From assembly GCF_037042905.1 (NCBI RefSeq), contig NC_087257.1, positions 28,085,501-28,149,500 on the forward strand: a stretch of 64,000 nt of DNA, in the 5' to 3' direction. The DNA is from Lytechinus pictus (Eukaryota; Echinodermata; Echinoidea; Temnopleuroida; Toxopneustidae). The notes under the pieces were generated by a model. It saw only the letters and a list, made by a program, of their open reading frames with translations. It did not search any database and was not told where the DNA came from. This document shows positions 36,001 to 43,849 of the stretch, piece after piece. Numbering within the stretch: position 1 is the first letter of the stretch; the number at the start of each line of letters is the position of its first letter. A program made the translations under genes and the position numbers.

Positions 36001-37019
36001 GAAACAAAAAAAAGATAGTACGGGGTTAAGGAAATGCAGTGTGAAAAGCATAACCCTTGGAAACCCTTGCATACTGGTCCACCTGCACACAACAACATTA
36101 GTAATGTCGGGAGGAGAGAACCACGGGTCACTTTCTCAGTTCATTTTTGCCTTGTAGGCACAGATGATACCAAAGTTATTTAAAACGTTAGGGGGAATTA
36201 TTTTGTTTATTTCCCTTTGTTTGAAATGGCTCTTTCCTATATTAAATTCCCCCTAACATCACATGCCCGATTGATGACCTACTGTTTTCCCAGGGTTCTC
36301 CCTAACGTTGATTTTCCCCATACTGATAATGATAACGCAATGGCCAAGAGGGCAGAGAAGAAGACAAAATATTCGGCTCCTGGCTGTTCCCAAGTCTATT
36401 GCTGTGGTAGAGAAAATAACATCATGCCATTGTTAGTATGTAAGATAGATAGAACTTGGGACATTTGTGATACCTTGATTCTTCACAGAAAGAAACGCAA
36501 TCAAATGCAACAATAGGGTTAACACAATGTAAGTAAATGTAAATTGTTCTCTGTCAGAAACAAATTTCATCAATCGAACGCAAATTTTTAATGCTGGTAT
36601 GCGAGTAGACCTTGTAATTCCTTATGTTCTGTTATTGGTTCTGATAGGGAGCTTTAGATTTCATAATCTACTCCATGATTAGGGATTTTCTCTCCTTTAA
36701 TGCTGCGTTCTATTAACATTGATGAGGCTGATTTTCCCAAAAGAGAAGATCTGCATCATGTGTGAGATATCCAAAGCTCCTTGATATTTAATGTATTCCA
36801 GTGAAAATCATGTGCAATCTTGAGTGTTATTTTTTTCCTCCTTTGTATTAATTACAGTATTACGGGATGACAGAGATGAACTACTACACCGTCCTCTTTG
36901 GTGTTTCAAGGGCTTTGGGTACCCTTGCTTCTCTCATCTGGGACAGAGCCTTCGGTCTACCTCTGGAACGACCAAAATCAATGAGCACTGAGGGGCTCAA
37001 GAAACTTGTCGGTCGCTAA
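15041..37019 (+). CDS. CS: citrate synthase, mitochondrial; complete, ten exons
   Basis: Condenses acetyl-CoA with oxaloacetate to citrate, the first TCA-cycle step, in the mitochondrial matrix. Coding exons: 15041-15088, 17243-17293, 26059-26166, 26796-26993, 28751-28939, 32068-32264, 32881-33010, 33475-33576, 33811-34020, 36858-37019. All junctions are GT/AG and all phases agree, giving 464 aa against 466 in human. Residues 1-33 are basic and Ser/Ala-rich, as expected of a matrix presequence. The catalytic triad is present: His302 (PLHGLANQ), His348 (VVPGYGHAV) and Asp403 (PNVDAHSG), one off the human precursor positions 301, 347 and 402. The gene is stretched to 22 kb by transposons in introns 1, 2, 4, 5 and 9. 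A decayed copy of exon 9 lies in intron 8. Poly(A) signals are at 37928 and 38366. Confidence 0.97.
15218..15336. repeat. near-perfect ~50-bp-arm hairpin in CS intron 1
   Basis: Arms from CGAATTTCGTGCAGGCTCC to CCACCTACC meet at CCCGGG (15269-15274) and repeat inverted to 15336. The only differences are small interruptions such as an extra GACGTA. Two arms this alike suggest a recent origin. Confidence 0.8.
15337..17242 (+). other. rest of CS intron 1
   Basis: No coding content is recognised; the right part holds the TTAA-type element at 16540-17094. Confidence 0.5.
16540..17094. mobile_element. TTAA-type MITE family A, left-truncated copy
   Basis: The right end reads GGGGTGGACTTGTCCT followed by TTAA. 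The left end lacks the family's ACAAGTCCACCCC terminus. The interior matches the copies at 21814, 30244 and 45655. Confidence 0.7.
17243..17293 (+). CDS. CS: CS exon 2
   Basis: Residues 17-33, second half of the presequence, ending NASEST; acceptor CCTCACAG, donor GTAAGT. Only 51 nt, placed by phase and by similarity to the human ASASST region. Confidence 0.9.
17358..17830. mobile_element. second copy of the 4899 MITE, interrupted by another element
   Basis: Ends CTCTGAAGTCAGG and CTTCAGAATACGGGCC, with internal GACCATGGTCTAACTCTG as in the 4899 copy. The 17378-17534 element interrupts it near the left end. Confidence 0.8.
17378..17534. mobile_element. CAG-flanked MITE nested in the previous element
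   Basis: Inverted ends GGGAGCGTTTCATGAA and TTGATGAAACGCTCCC, with CAG directly repeated at 17375-17377 and 17535-17537. Removing the element and one CAG restores the sequence of the uninterrupted 4899 copy (AAGTCAGGTTTAAC), so the boundaries are exact. Confidence 0.88.
18468..18607. mobile_element. degenerate relative of the CAG-flanked MITE
   Basis: Starts GGGAGCGTTTCATCAA and contains GTCCGACAAGTTGTCAGATC and GATTGGCTGAGACTC. The right end GGATGAAACGTC has decayed and no target duplication is left. Confidence 0.65.
19036..20767. mobile_element. inverted-repeat element with repeated GTTACGTATGGGACA word
   Basis: Ends GGGCAAGTCCAAGAA (19036) and TTCTTGGACTTGCCC (20753-20767) are perfect 15-bp inverted repeats. 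The word GTTACGTATGGGACA or its complement occurs at 19060, 19228 (two changes), 19424, 20237 (one change), 20256, 20410 and 20574: forward at the left, mostly reversed at the right. A dispersed repeat (19745-20140) lies in the middle. No transposase is encoded. Confidence 0.75.
19745..20140. repeat. dispersed repeat R1, copy 1
   Basis: Matches 22300-22685 and, in part, 29430-29665. Shared blocks include GAGAAAGTCT, GATCTGGTACA-like, TGAAATCAT, GGGACAGTATATTAT-like and CATTTTGAGATCGTTACCA. Each copy sits inside or beside a different element. Confidence 0.7.
20880..21373. mobile_element. TTAA-type palindromic element, left end unclear
   Basis: The left arm (CACCCTGAAGAAAAGTTCG, then a GTTATTAGAATTTT block) is inverted in the right arm, which ends GGGTGAACTTCCCC before TTTAA at 21373-21377. 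Confidence 0.6.
21814..22802. mobile_element. TTAA-flanked MITE family A with nested R1 repeat
   Basis: Starts ACGTCAAGTTCACCCC, ends GGACTTGTCCT, with TTAA at 21810-21813 and 22803-22806. It is about 400 bp longer than its relatives because R1 copy 2 (22300-22685) interrupts the right arm. Confidence 0.82.
22300..22685. repeat. dispersed repeat R1, copy 2 (nested)
   Basis: See copy 1. It interrupts the right arm of the TTAA element that continues at TTTTAGCGAAATTTTC. Confidence 0.7.
22954..22987. repeat. perfect 16-bp hairpin
   Basis: AAGTGTCTGTGGGCAT, a two-base spacer, then its exact complement. In CS intron 2. Confidence 0.85.
23190..24060. repeat. dispersed-repeat copy and ATATGAATATT-rich tract in CS intron 2
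   Basis: 23190-23330 matches 2410-2550. 23938-24050 is a degenerate ATATGAATATT array bracketed by two direct TACGCCTTAATCCA copies. No gene is seen. Confidence 0.55.
24260..24843. mobile_element. TTAA-flanked palindromic MITE family B, 584 bp
   Basis: Ends AGGAGAATGAAAC and GTTTCATTCTCCT, TTAA at 24256-24259 and 24844-24847. The arms stay complementary far inward (GGCAATGCGACCAAGATCT and AGATCTTGGTCGCATTGCC), so a transcript would fold into one long imperfect hairpin. Confidence 0.88.
24848..26058 (+). other. right part of CS intron 2 with pyrimidine repeat at the splice site
   Basis: 25120-25180 is rich in ACATGTAC palindromes. 25993-26055 is a CT-only-like tract with CCCTCCCTCAT repeats running into the exon 3 acceptor. 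Confidence 0.6.
26059..26166 (+). CDS. CS: CS exon 3
   Basis: Residues 34-69, start of the mature enzyme ([14 protein letters not shown]), ending IGEIQVDM; donor GTAAGT. The acceptor CATCTAG follows an unusually long pyrimidine repeat. Confidence 0.93.
26167..26795 (+). other. CS intron 3
   Basis: AT-rich; nothing is recognised beyond a small inverted CATGTAC motif pair near 26400-26470. Confidence 0.6.
26796..26993 (+). CDS. CS: CS exon 4
   Basis: Residues 70-135, including [11 protein letters not shown] and [16 protein letters not shown]; acceptor TTGTCAG, donor GTTTGT. Confidence 0.95.
27158..27303. mobile_element. short palindromic MITE in CS intron 4
   Basis: Inverted ends GGTCCCATTTCATAAAG and TTTATGAAACAGGACC around a CAGCCAATCAGATTG core. 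The flanks are CTG and ATG, possibly a decayed 3-bp duplication. A related, degenerate copy directly abuts on the left (about 27018-27155). Confidence 0.65.
27780..28735 (-). mobile_element. 5'-truncated Penelope-like retroelement with GIY-YIG domain remnant
   Basis: On the minus strand, 28592-28548 encodes [19 protein letters not shown], a GIY-YIG endonuclease core as found at the C-terminus of Penelope-like elements. The frame is broken once near 28475: beyond that point the continuation ([16 protein letters not shown]) is in the neighbouring frame, which stops at 28352. The 3' untranslated part runs to about 27780. The reverse-transcriptase domain is absent, so this is a dead 5'-truncated copy. 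It lies in CS intron 4, antisense to the gene, and stops just before the exon 5 acceptor. Confidence 0.85.
28751..28939 (+). CDS. CS: CS exon 5
   Basis: Residues 136-198, from VKAISQEW to TTYWE; acceptor CTTTGCAG, donor GTAAGG. A Penelope-like fragment ends close to its acceptor. Confidence 0.95.
29014..29150. repeat. palindromic short element, GGGCCCGTTTCATAAAG type
   Basis: Left end GGGCCCGTTTCATAAAGAG preceded by CAG. The internal arms TTGCCATTATGGTAACTACC and its inverted partner enclose a GATTGGCTG loop. The right end is degenerate. Confidence 0.6.
29430..29665. repeat. dispersed repeat R1, copy 3 (partial)
   Basis: Matches the middle of copies 1 and 2 (CATATAA-ATCTAGATCTG, TTATTTTGCTTATTT, CCAGAATCATTTGGCACA). 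It breaks off where the 29668 element starts, so the missing right part may resume beyond it or be lost. Confidence 0.6.
29668..31677. mobile_element. possible element bounded by TTTTAAAACG arrays, with family A MITE inside
   Basis: Left: CAGGGTTGG then repeated GTTTTAAAACG words (29680-29770). Right: the same words (31590-31670) and a terminal ACAACCC that complements GGGTTG. No clear target duplication was found. R1 copy 3 (29430-29665) ends exactly at the left boundary. Confidence 0.45.
30244..30784. mobile_element. TTAA-flanked MITE family A, complete copy, 541 bp
   Basis: Ends AGGACAAGTCCACCCC and GGGGTGGACTTGACCT, TTAA at 30240-30243 and 30785-30788. This is the cleanest copy of the family in the window. 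Confidence 0.9.
30789..32067 (+). other. rest of CS intron 5
   Basis: AT-rich; apart from the TTTTAAAACG array at 31590-31670, nothing is recognised. Confidence 0.5.
32068..32264 (+). CDS. CS: CS exon 6
   Basis: Residues 199-263 plus two bases of Ser264 ([14 protein letters not shown] to LYLTIH); acceptor TCTCACAG, donor GTAAGG. Confidence 0.95.
32265..33474 (+). other. CS introns 6 and 7 (exon 7 lies between)
   Basis: An 18-bp piece of the exon 6 donor region (GTAAGGATTTGGAT) recurs at about 32493 in intron 6. Nothing else is recognised. Confidence 0.5.
32881..33010 (+). CDS. CS: CS exon 7 (catalytic His302)
   Basis: The last base of Ser264 through Gln307. Contains [11 protein letters not shown] and the catalytic His in GPLHGLANQ; acceptor CTTTTGCAG, donor GTAACT. 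Confidence 0.95.
33475..33576 (+). CDS. CS: CS exon 8
   Basis: Residues 308-341, EVLVWLTKL to STLKSGQ; acceptor CGATTGCAG, donor GTAAGA. Confidence 0.95.
33669..33781 (+). pseudogene. decayed tandem copy of CS exon 9 inside intron 8
   Basis: After an acceptor-like TTTCCTGCAG at 33659-33668, the sequence repeats the start of exon 9, about 143 bp upstream of the real one. Shared blocks are TTGTACCAGGCTATGG, a GGATCC-containing block, and TTTGTTAGTCAG. The copy lacks the first G of the exon and has small insertions, so it cannot encode the VVPGYGH active-site loop in frame. It stays open in one frame, reading [13 protein letters not shown] against [13 protein letters not shown] in the real exon. 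No good donor was seen, so it is called a pseudo-exon, not an alternative exon. Confidence 0.75.
33811..34020 (+). CDS. CS: CS exon 9 (catalytic His348 and Asp403)
   Basis: Residues 342-411, [17 protein letters not shown] to DAHSGVLLQ; acceptor TTCTTTCAG, donor GTAAGC. Carries two of the three catalytic residues. Confidence 0.95.
34062..36051. mobile_element. outer palindromic element in CS intron 9
   Basis: Inverted ends ATGCTTTTCACACTGCA and TGCAGTGTGAAAAGCAT, with CCTTAACCCC / GGGGTTAAGG just inside. It is split by the 34128-35658 element. No coding content. Confidence 0.75.
34128..35658. mobile_element. TTA-flanked element nested in the outer palindrome, 1.53 kb
   Basis: Inverted terminal repeats of about 85 bp starting GTGTCACGTGGGAAGTGAC, with TTA at 34125-34127 and 35659-35661 (PIF/Harbinger-type duplication). 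The interior has a CG-rich stretch (34340-34620) and no recognisable ORF. Confidence 0.85.
36052..36857 (+). other. right part of CS intron 9
   Basis: No gene; a small inverted GTTAGGGGGAATT / AATTCCCCCTAAC pair at 36187-36258. Confidence 0.5.
36858..37019 (+). CDS. CS: CS exon 10 (stop)
   Basis: Residues 412-464, [20 protein letters not shown] to LKKLVGR then TAA; acceptor TAATTACAG. Confidence 0.95.
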   Translation, partial: YYGMTEMNYYTVLFGVSRALGTLASLIWDRAFGLPLERPKSMSTEGLKKLVGR

Positions 37020-38390
37020 ACAACCCCCTATGCTAATCAAGCTATGCCACACAAAACCTCTAAAACCTAACCTAAAGGGAGTATGATATACAAAAGGGTT
37101 TTTGCGAAGATGAGTGTATAAATCTAAAAGATATATTTATGGGACTCGATGGAGTGTACTTGTTAAATGAAATTTGGACAAAGTCACCTTTTAGCGAAAA
37201 TATAAGACCCACTGTGTTGAATCTTGTTATGTCTTGAATATTATATGTACGACATGATTATTTGTATTCAAAAATGCAGTTGAGAGTTGAATACCAAGTA
37301 TGAAATATTATTTTGAGTTTTATCCTTAGGATGGTTCAGTTTTGTAGATCTATTTTGACCTGCAAAGCTGCTTTGCATTTTTTTTTCTTTTTTTTTTCCG
37401 ATATAGAATAAATTCTTATATATCAACAGTTGTGAACTTGTAAATTTTGTGATTTTGTTGAAAATACCAGATTTAATCTATTCTAACTATCAAATGTCAT
37501 ACAAATCAAAGCCAACCAAATGCTAGGGGAAATATTTTCAAGGTAATGGCTGTAATATGGTATATCCCTTTCAACTTGGTATCCATACCATATCCAACTC
37601 TGTGATTTGTGCGAGAATGCTGGGATTATATTAGATGGATTCCAACTATTCTTTGCTATATGTATGAAACTGTACTAGCAAGATAGTTATGTATTTTCCT
37701 TTCAATAATAGGTGACCATTGTGGCATTATACTATCAATATCGTTTGACACTTTTGCCAAAATATATTTCAAAAGTAGGATTTATGGATTTGACCGTATT
37801 GTTTGTTATCATCATTATCCTGCTTTATTGATTTTTTTTCGAGATGTAGGCTCCTGCTGTTATTTTGCTTTAGATTGTATTTTATTTGAAGACCAAGTGC
37901 TTAATATCTGTTCTGAGATTCCAAGGCAATAAATAATGACTGTGCTGTGCATGATCTGGTAAGGCAGTCTATTTTACTGCTTTTGTACTTGCCCTATTAT
38001 GTACATGTACAGCTCATACAATCTACAGTGAAATGATTTGATATTCTACAAATCTTTTCCTTTGGCTCGACTACTGTATTTAACAGATGCTGTGTATGGT
38101 GTGGGTCTTTCCAAGAAAGATTCATTAAATTCTTTGATTAATTGATGACTGATCTATGCAGAGATTTAGTGCAGAATTATATAATGAAAGAATTGAAAAG
38201 AATATGGGATATGGCAGACTAACGTGATAATTTATCAAAATCATCTTTAATGATGAAAAAAAAATGAATCGACAGTCATTTCTGTTTTGAAGAAAGGAGT
38301 TTTTAAATGTGTGTAATGTAATCTGTTATTCAGCACACTGTGAATGTACAAATATATTCTGAGAGAATAAAGTCTTTGACCCACTAAAAT
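37020..38390 (+). other. CS: CS 3' untranslated region with poly(A) signals
   Basis: AT-rich, without a gene. AATAAA hexamers lie at 37407, 37928 and 38366. The last two are the most likely ends; 38366 is followed by a pyrimidine-rich tract from about 38390. Confidence 0.6.
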
Positions 38391-40414
38391 ATTTGTTTTT
38401 CTTTTGTATTTTCACCTGGTTATATTTGATTATTCCATCTCTATCTCTCTCCTTCCACATTACATCTCAATGCGAATGTCTGAATCTCCCTTCCCTCTCA
38501 TCTACCATACTTTTCTATTATGAACCCCCCCCCCCCCCGCCTTTTAACTCTCCCTCAACCAGACCTCAATCCTCATTCGTAAATCCCCAGCCCTCCTCTC
38601 TCCTTCCACCTTACCTTTAATCCCCATTTCTGAATCACCCCAGGACTCCCCCCTCTCTCTCCGACTTTAATATTCTCCCATCCCTGTCTGTAACCTCCCC
38701 CCCCCCCCCCCATTCTCTCTCTTGTCCTTTCCTTCCTGTCTCCATCTTCCAACTAAGTCCATACTTTAAAAACCTTGCTAAATCTTTAAACGTGCTGAAA
38801 TATCAATAACCCAGGCAGTATTTTTATGAAAATCCCATTCAATTTCATGGCAGCCATTTTCCCCCCTTTCAAATAAAACAATGACGGATCCCTCCATTTT
38901 ATTTCATTTTTTTACAATTGCCAGGCAAGGGACAGATTTGTTCATAAACCCTCATAAAAATCTGATCTGCAATAGAGCACTGAAGTGTGACATCAATTTT
39001 GTATTTCAGCATTTTTAAAGACATTTTCATGCAATACCTCCAAAACCCACAAAAATTGGTAGGAATCATTCAATGGGGGCCCCAAGAATTAAATGAACCA
39101 CACCAATGGTACACTGACTTAATGGGGCAAATTATGTTTTCAAGAGGTCATATCCTCTGGCCCCCATCAACTGATTCCCACTAAATTTGGGCTGTTGGGA
39201 GTTTTTCATCATGCCCCGCCCTGGTATGATGTAGAAATGCTGAAGGGTTTTTGTGATGTCATCACTTTGGTACTCTATATATATTCTTCTCTTAGTGTGA
39301 TTTACCACATGAAAGAGAATTAGTTGACAGATTCAGTCCCGTGAAACCGTTTGGAAGATATACAATGTAATTCAGTTTTAATCAACATGATCAGGTCATA
39401 ATTTTACATACATGGTGCTATTCATTCATGAATGTTGACATATCCATACCTCAAAGGTACATAGTACAAACACTATTTTGGTTAATGATGATTTAACAGC
39501 CAAAACTTGAGATAAGCATCAGGATGCAAGGAGCAATTCACAACGACCATCGGAATTGATGCTAAGAATACAGTTGTCAGTACTACAATGTTCATGTAAT
39601 TAATATGTATAAAGCACCAGGCCAACAGAATAGTATACAATCACAGAGCCAGTTTGCTTTCTATTTTTTTCAATACTGATAGGATAAGAAATAAACTAGT
39701 GGACACCATTTCATGAAAGTTGACAACACTGATTACATTGTCAGCTATGACAATTTCAGTGAAGTTCTTGGTTCCCATTGGCCAAGAATTGCTTGTAAGT
39801 GTTTACTATGGTAACTATTGGAGAATGACACATTGTCAGTGCTGACAAGCTTCATGAAACAGAGCCAGGGTAACAGATTACCAAGAAAAATTTAAGTGTT
39901 GCTTTACACAGGGGGGCTTGATATAAATCATTACTGATAAAATCTTGTACATGTATCTAAAACAAATTGCCATCTTATGACAGTGATAGTAGTTGAAATA
40001 CAAGGATACTGTCACCCTTTTAAAAATATTTGTATGACTAGTAACATAATATTGCAGCAGGGTTAGATGGTCATGCTATGCAGTTTCGAAATCTGTGTAA
40101 ACTGGACTGGGTAGAGTTAAAAGCAAGATAAAGGGGTTGTATTGACGCATTTTCCCATCATTAATCAATATAATATGAGCCTTTATGAGGCAAACGGAAA
40201 TGAGTAAATTAACATAATATTTGAACTTTCCATTTTAGGCAAATCCAAGACTGCAACATATCAAAATACAAAGACAAATACTTGTAGAAAAGCAACACCA
40301 TCATCCAACCAATAAATCATCTTCATATTTACACCATACATCATACATGCATCGAATAGGAGTCAACACTGGCTGTGGTCACATGTTATAATTAGATATT
40401 GTTCTAAATCTCCA
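38391..40414. other. CS-HSP10 convergent intergenic region
   Basis: 38440-38760 is a pyrimidine-rich, poly-C-interrupted tract. 39702-39872 is a palindromic short element (TTTCATGAAAGTTGACA and a GCTTCATGAAAC-type right end). The HSP10 3' UTR must lie at the right end, but no poly(A) signal was assigned. Confidence 0.5.
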
Positions 40415-40471
40415 TCACTTTTCCTCATTCAGAACTCCTATTATATCGCCTTCCCTGAAGATGAAATATTC
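40415..40471 (-). CDS. HSPE1: HSP10 exon 4 (stop)
   Basis: Residues 85-102, EYFIFREGDIIGVLNEEK then TGA; acceptor CTTTTACAG. Confidence 0.94.
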   Translation of the reverse strand, partial: EYFIFREGDIIGVLNEEK

Positions 40472-42915
40472 CTGTAAAAGAAAGAAAGAAAGAATGAAAA
40501 TATATTATCATTAATAACATAAAAACATTGCAGTCAATGAAAAAGGGGACCTTCTGAGGATGTTTTATGTCATTCATAATGCTACGATCGGTTGCAAATA
40601 CATGTGCATGCACGGTTGATGACTGATAAACTAAATAAAAGTTACATTTCAAAAGTTATCTTTATCCACCACTACGTGAACCACAAAATAAAATCATGAC
40701 ATGTGGAAAACATTTATTCCAAATGTTTCAGTACTTTACCTTCTCTTCAAATGAAACCTTGGTTCCTCCAAATTCTGGAAGTAGAACTTTATCACCAACA
40801 TCTACAGCGACCTTGTGCACAGTACCCGACTGTGTTGGATGAGAAAAAAAAAGGCCAACAGAAGTAATTAAAAATGAGATAAATGTATGCCTCTGTTTGG
40901 TTGACAAGTTGCAATTGATATTTGGAGTTGAATGCGATTTTAACACTTTCTGCTACAGGCCCGTGGTCTGGTAAGATGTAAGAAATAATCATATCTTGAA
41001 GAAAAGACTAGGCTACTGATAAAATGCCTTGTTCATTTTGCTAATATTGCTGAATGATTTTTCTATCGGAATCAATTGGCAAAGAATACAGAATATTTGC
41101 CTGAGCAGTCATACTACGCAATGCAAGGTAATGGTACGATCACTCAGTGGTCTTTTGTTTGATTCTGTTGGATTTCCTACCACAAATTTATTTGAAAATG
41201 ACAATAGTAGACACTAGTGGTCATGTTCACGTTATTAACAGCGAACTTCAACATAAAAAAAAATGTTGTGATTCCTACTGAAGCATAAAGTAAAGCAATG
41301 TACAGCTTTATAAATGAAACAACACCCTTTTCCCTTTCCTGCTGAATACTCACTGAATCTCTAGACCCTGCTCCTACTGCTACAACGGTAGCTTGATTGA
41401 CCTTCTGCTGAGCCTTCTCTGGGATCATGATACCTCCTTTGGTCTTGGTCTCGGGGACAAGTCGTTCCACAAGGATCCGGTCAAACAGTGGTCTGAATCT
41501 CCTGAAAACAGCCTGAGAATATAAGATTTAAAAACAAAATAAAAATCTCAGGAAAAAAAAAAACATTTTGAGAGAAATAACTGATGTACTACACTGGTCA
41601 AGAATGTGTTGTAGTGACAAGCACTTTTATATAGTTTATCTATCTGCTATCCATATGGTTACATACGTATTCCCTTTTGGCGAGCCACATAACTCCTGGC
41701 TCTAGTCACAGCTCATGGTTCCCTATATAAGCCGAGTCATTCCTGTAGGTTAAGTAGTTGTTTGAGTTTGCTTCTAATGAATCCATAGCTGAAAGGGTGT
41801 ATCACCTGGCCTGTGAACGTGACATACCCCGGCAGTATACATACTCCAGCTAGGACCCGACAGAGCGCTCTGCAACGGTACGCTTCGCATCAAACATCTT
41901 GTGCTTCTGTAGTTAATCTTCAACCAGGCCACCGAAGTACTTTCAGTGATCCATTATTAAGGTTAGCTCAGTAGTTCATGGTATAGTAGATATTATAAGT
42001 TAGGCCAGGCTACAACAATGTTTTTCTCCTGTACCATGGCAGTGGAGGTCAAGGAAAAGGGCTTATGGAAAGTGGGCATTGATCGACATAGGTAAAAGGC
42101 AAGAAGAGCAATAAAAAAAAGGTAGAAAAATAGCAAAAATAAAATAAAGGTGGGGATAAAAAGTATGAATGGGAAAACAAGTGATAAAATGTTGAGTTGC
42201 TCTATATTCTTCTTGAACTTCTCCCCCACTTCCTCACGCTCCCCTTCCAATTGATTTGTTCTTCTTCCCTTTCTCTTTCCCCTCCTCAATTTTAATTCCA
42301 TGCATGCATGAATTCCTCCTCCTCTTCTCTTAGCTTTCCTCCTCTGAGTTTGATTCTCTTTTTATTAGAACTTTTCATTGTTTTACTCCAGAAGTTAAGC
42401 CTGTGTAAGGCCTTCTCCTCATTCAGACTCCTGCATTCTCAACCCCAGTTCCGAGTTCAAACTCAGCTCAGTCATTGAATATTGATCAACATCTGCTCAC
42501 TTTTTGAAAGCCTAAGACTAAGTACCCCTCCGTCTCTGATCCCCCTCTATTTTTTTTTTAATGATAGTGATAACTGATAGTGATACATTGTCATTGGATC
42601 AGGATGTCCTACCAATCATCATCATCACCATCATGACCACCGGTAGTGGCGTGCACTACAAACTAAAGTACTACCAGACATTGCTGCTACACTCAATCAA
42701 ACGGAATTAACGCAGTACCACTATCAAAGACAAAGTTCAAACAAGAATATTAACAATAACACGTTAATGCGCACAGCACACACAGAATTTAATGCCAGGG
42801 ACTGCATGATCAAGCCAAGTCGAATTTCACATGATCTAGAACAACTAATATTTGAATGTATCAATATATTGTACATCTGAACGAAACATTCATATCGTAT
42901 AAATTTTCTTACCAT
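40415..42915 (-). CDS. HSPE1: mitochondrial 10-kDa chaperonin HSP10 (CPN10), complete, four exons
   Basis: Co-chaperonin lid of the HSP60 folding chamber in the mitochondrial matrix. Coding exons on the minus strand: 42915-42913 (ATG only), 41512-41354 (53 codons), 40829-40740 (30 codons), 40471-40415 (18 codons plus TGA). They total 102 aa, the same as human HSP10, with all junctions GT/AG and in phase. After Met the protein reads AVFRRFRPLFDRILVERL, which is the cpn10 signature. The mobile loop that docks on HSP60 reads TKGGIMIPEKAQ, so the usual Ile-Met-Leu tripeptide is Ile-Met-Ile. Then come VGDKVLLPEFGGTKV and the end GVLNEEK. The gene is divergent from HSP60. Intron 1 holds a solo LTR. 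Confidence 0.96.
40740..40829 (-). CDS. HSPE1: HSP10 exon 3
   Basis: Residues 55-84, SGTVHKVAVDVGDKVLLPEF to SFEEK; acceptor CCAACACAG, donor GTAAAG. Confidence 0.95.
41354..41512 (-). CDS. HSPE1: HSP10 exon 2 (cpn10 signature, mobile loop)
   Basis: Residues 2-54; acceptor ATTCTCAG, donor TCA then GTGAGT. Confidence 0.95.
41607..42017 (+). mobile_element. solo LTR in HSP10 intron 1
   Basis: 411 bp with canonical inverted tips TGTTGTAG and CTACAACA. A TATATAA box at 41724-41730 fits an LTR promoter on the plus strand, antisense to HSP10. AATG flanks the left side (41603-41606) and overlaps the right end (42017-42020), so the target duplication is 3-4 bp at most. No internal region is present. 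The superfamily (Ty3 or BEL) is not decidable. Confidence 0.7.
42018..42912 (-). other. remaining 5' part of HSP10 intron 1
   Basis: No coding content recognised; AT- and pyrimidine-rich. Confidence 0.6.
42913..42915 (-). CDS. HSPE1: HSP10 exon 1: initiation codon only
   Basis: The minus strand reads CAAATAAAATG then GTAAGA, so the first exon contributes the 5' UTR and the ATG alone. This gives Met joined in phase to exon 2 (AVFRRF) and the family's usual length. Confidence 0.8.
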
Positions 42916-43849
42916 TTTATTTGAGGTTTATTTCCCTAAGATACGTTTAATTTTGACTATCCGGCAGTCTCGATCTCGACCCTTGTTGCACAGCACAGGT
43001 CCGCTCGGCTAATCACACGTGTTTAGCAAAAACAATGCTGCCGCGCGCGTACGCGTACGCATTGACGACCCCTCCCCCTTTCTTAAAAACCTCTCTAAAA
43101 TTCCCCTTTCATAAATAAACTCATCTCATACATCGTCTATGAGACAGAGAAAAGGGACAATAATAATCGTCGTTCACATTTAATACACACAAATGGATTA
43201 ATTTATCTACTTTGCAAGAACATAAAACATTGCATCACATCAGGGTCAGCGGCAGGGTCCCCGAACGTTCTAGAAACTTGATGATCGATCTCCTTTAGAC
43301 TTTCTTGACAGCCGTTTGAAGTCAAGATAGTGTCGAGGGGCGTCAATGGGGGCATGGAATCCCGGCATGGAATATATGAATACAATCGAAATCATACAAC
43401 TAAATATAGAATGGCATAAACATAAAATAATAGACGTAGTGTATAAAAGAAAACTGTTCGAAAAAAAAAAATGAATAGTCCTTGCATCATTCCTTATAGG
43501 TCCGTTGAGTTATCAGTATGTGGCCGTCTAATTTAAACTCCTGAGGGAAATTTCCTTTATTATGTGTCCCGTTTGTGCCCTGCATGTCACAGGCGTGTAG
43601 ATGGCTTGGGAGCATTACACGGCCAAAAGGAATCGATCAATACATATAAAAAAATTATAATCATAGACATAAGATAAAGAGGCCGCTAAAAAAACAAAAA
43701 ACTGACAATTTGAAATTTTAAACTGATTTTGTTTTAAACTGCATGAGACACCTGCATGCATGTTAATTGCCCCGGCTCAATTATTGTCTTTGCTCATTAC
43801 CGGCTCATTATATACACTATATATACTTATGCATGTATGATTAGCGCAG
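42916..43849. promoter_or_regulatory. HSPE1: HSP10 5' flank
   Basis: A CpG-rich stretch at 42960-43080 (GCCGCGCGCGTACGCG core), then the heat-shock element at 43263. The HSP10 promoter is expected in 42950-43300. The transcription start cannot be placed. Confidence 0.45.
43263..43280. promoter_or_regulatory. heat-shock element upstream of HSP10
   Basis: GAAcgTTCtaGAAacTTg: three perfect inverted nGAAn units and a fourth with two of three bases (TTG for TTC). This is the binding-site consensus of heat-shock factor trimers. It lies about 350 bp upstream of the HSP10 start codon, on the side facing HSP60. Confidence 0.75.
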
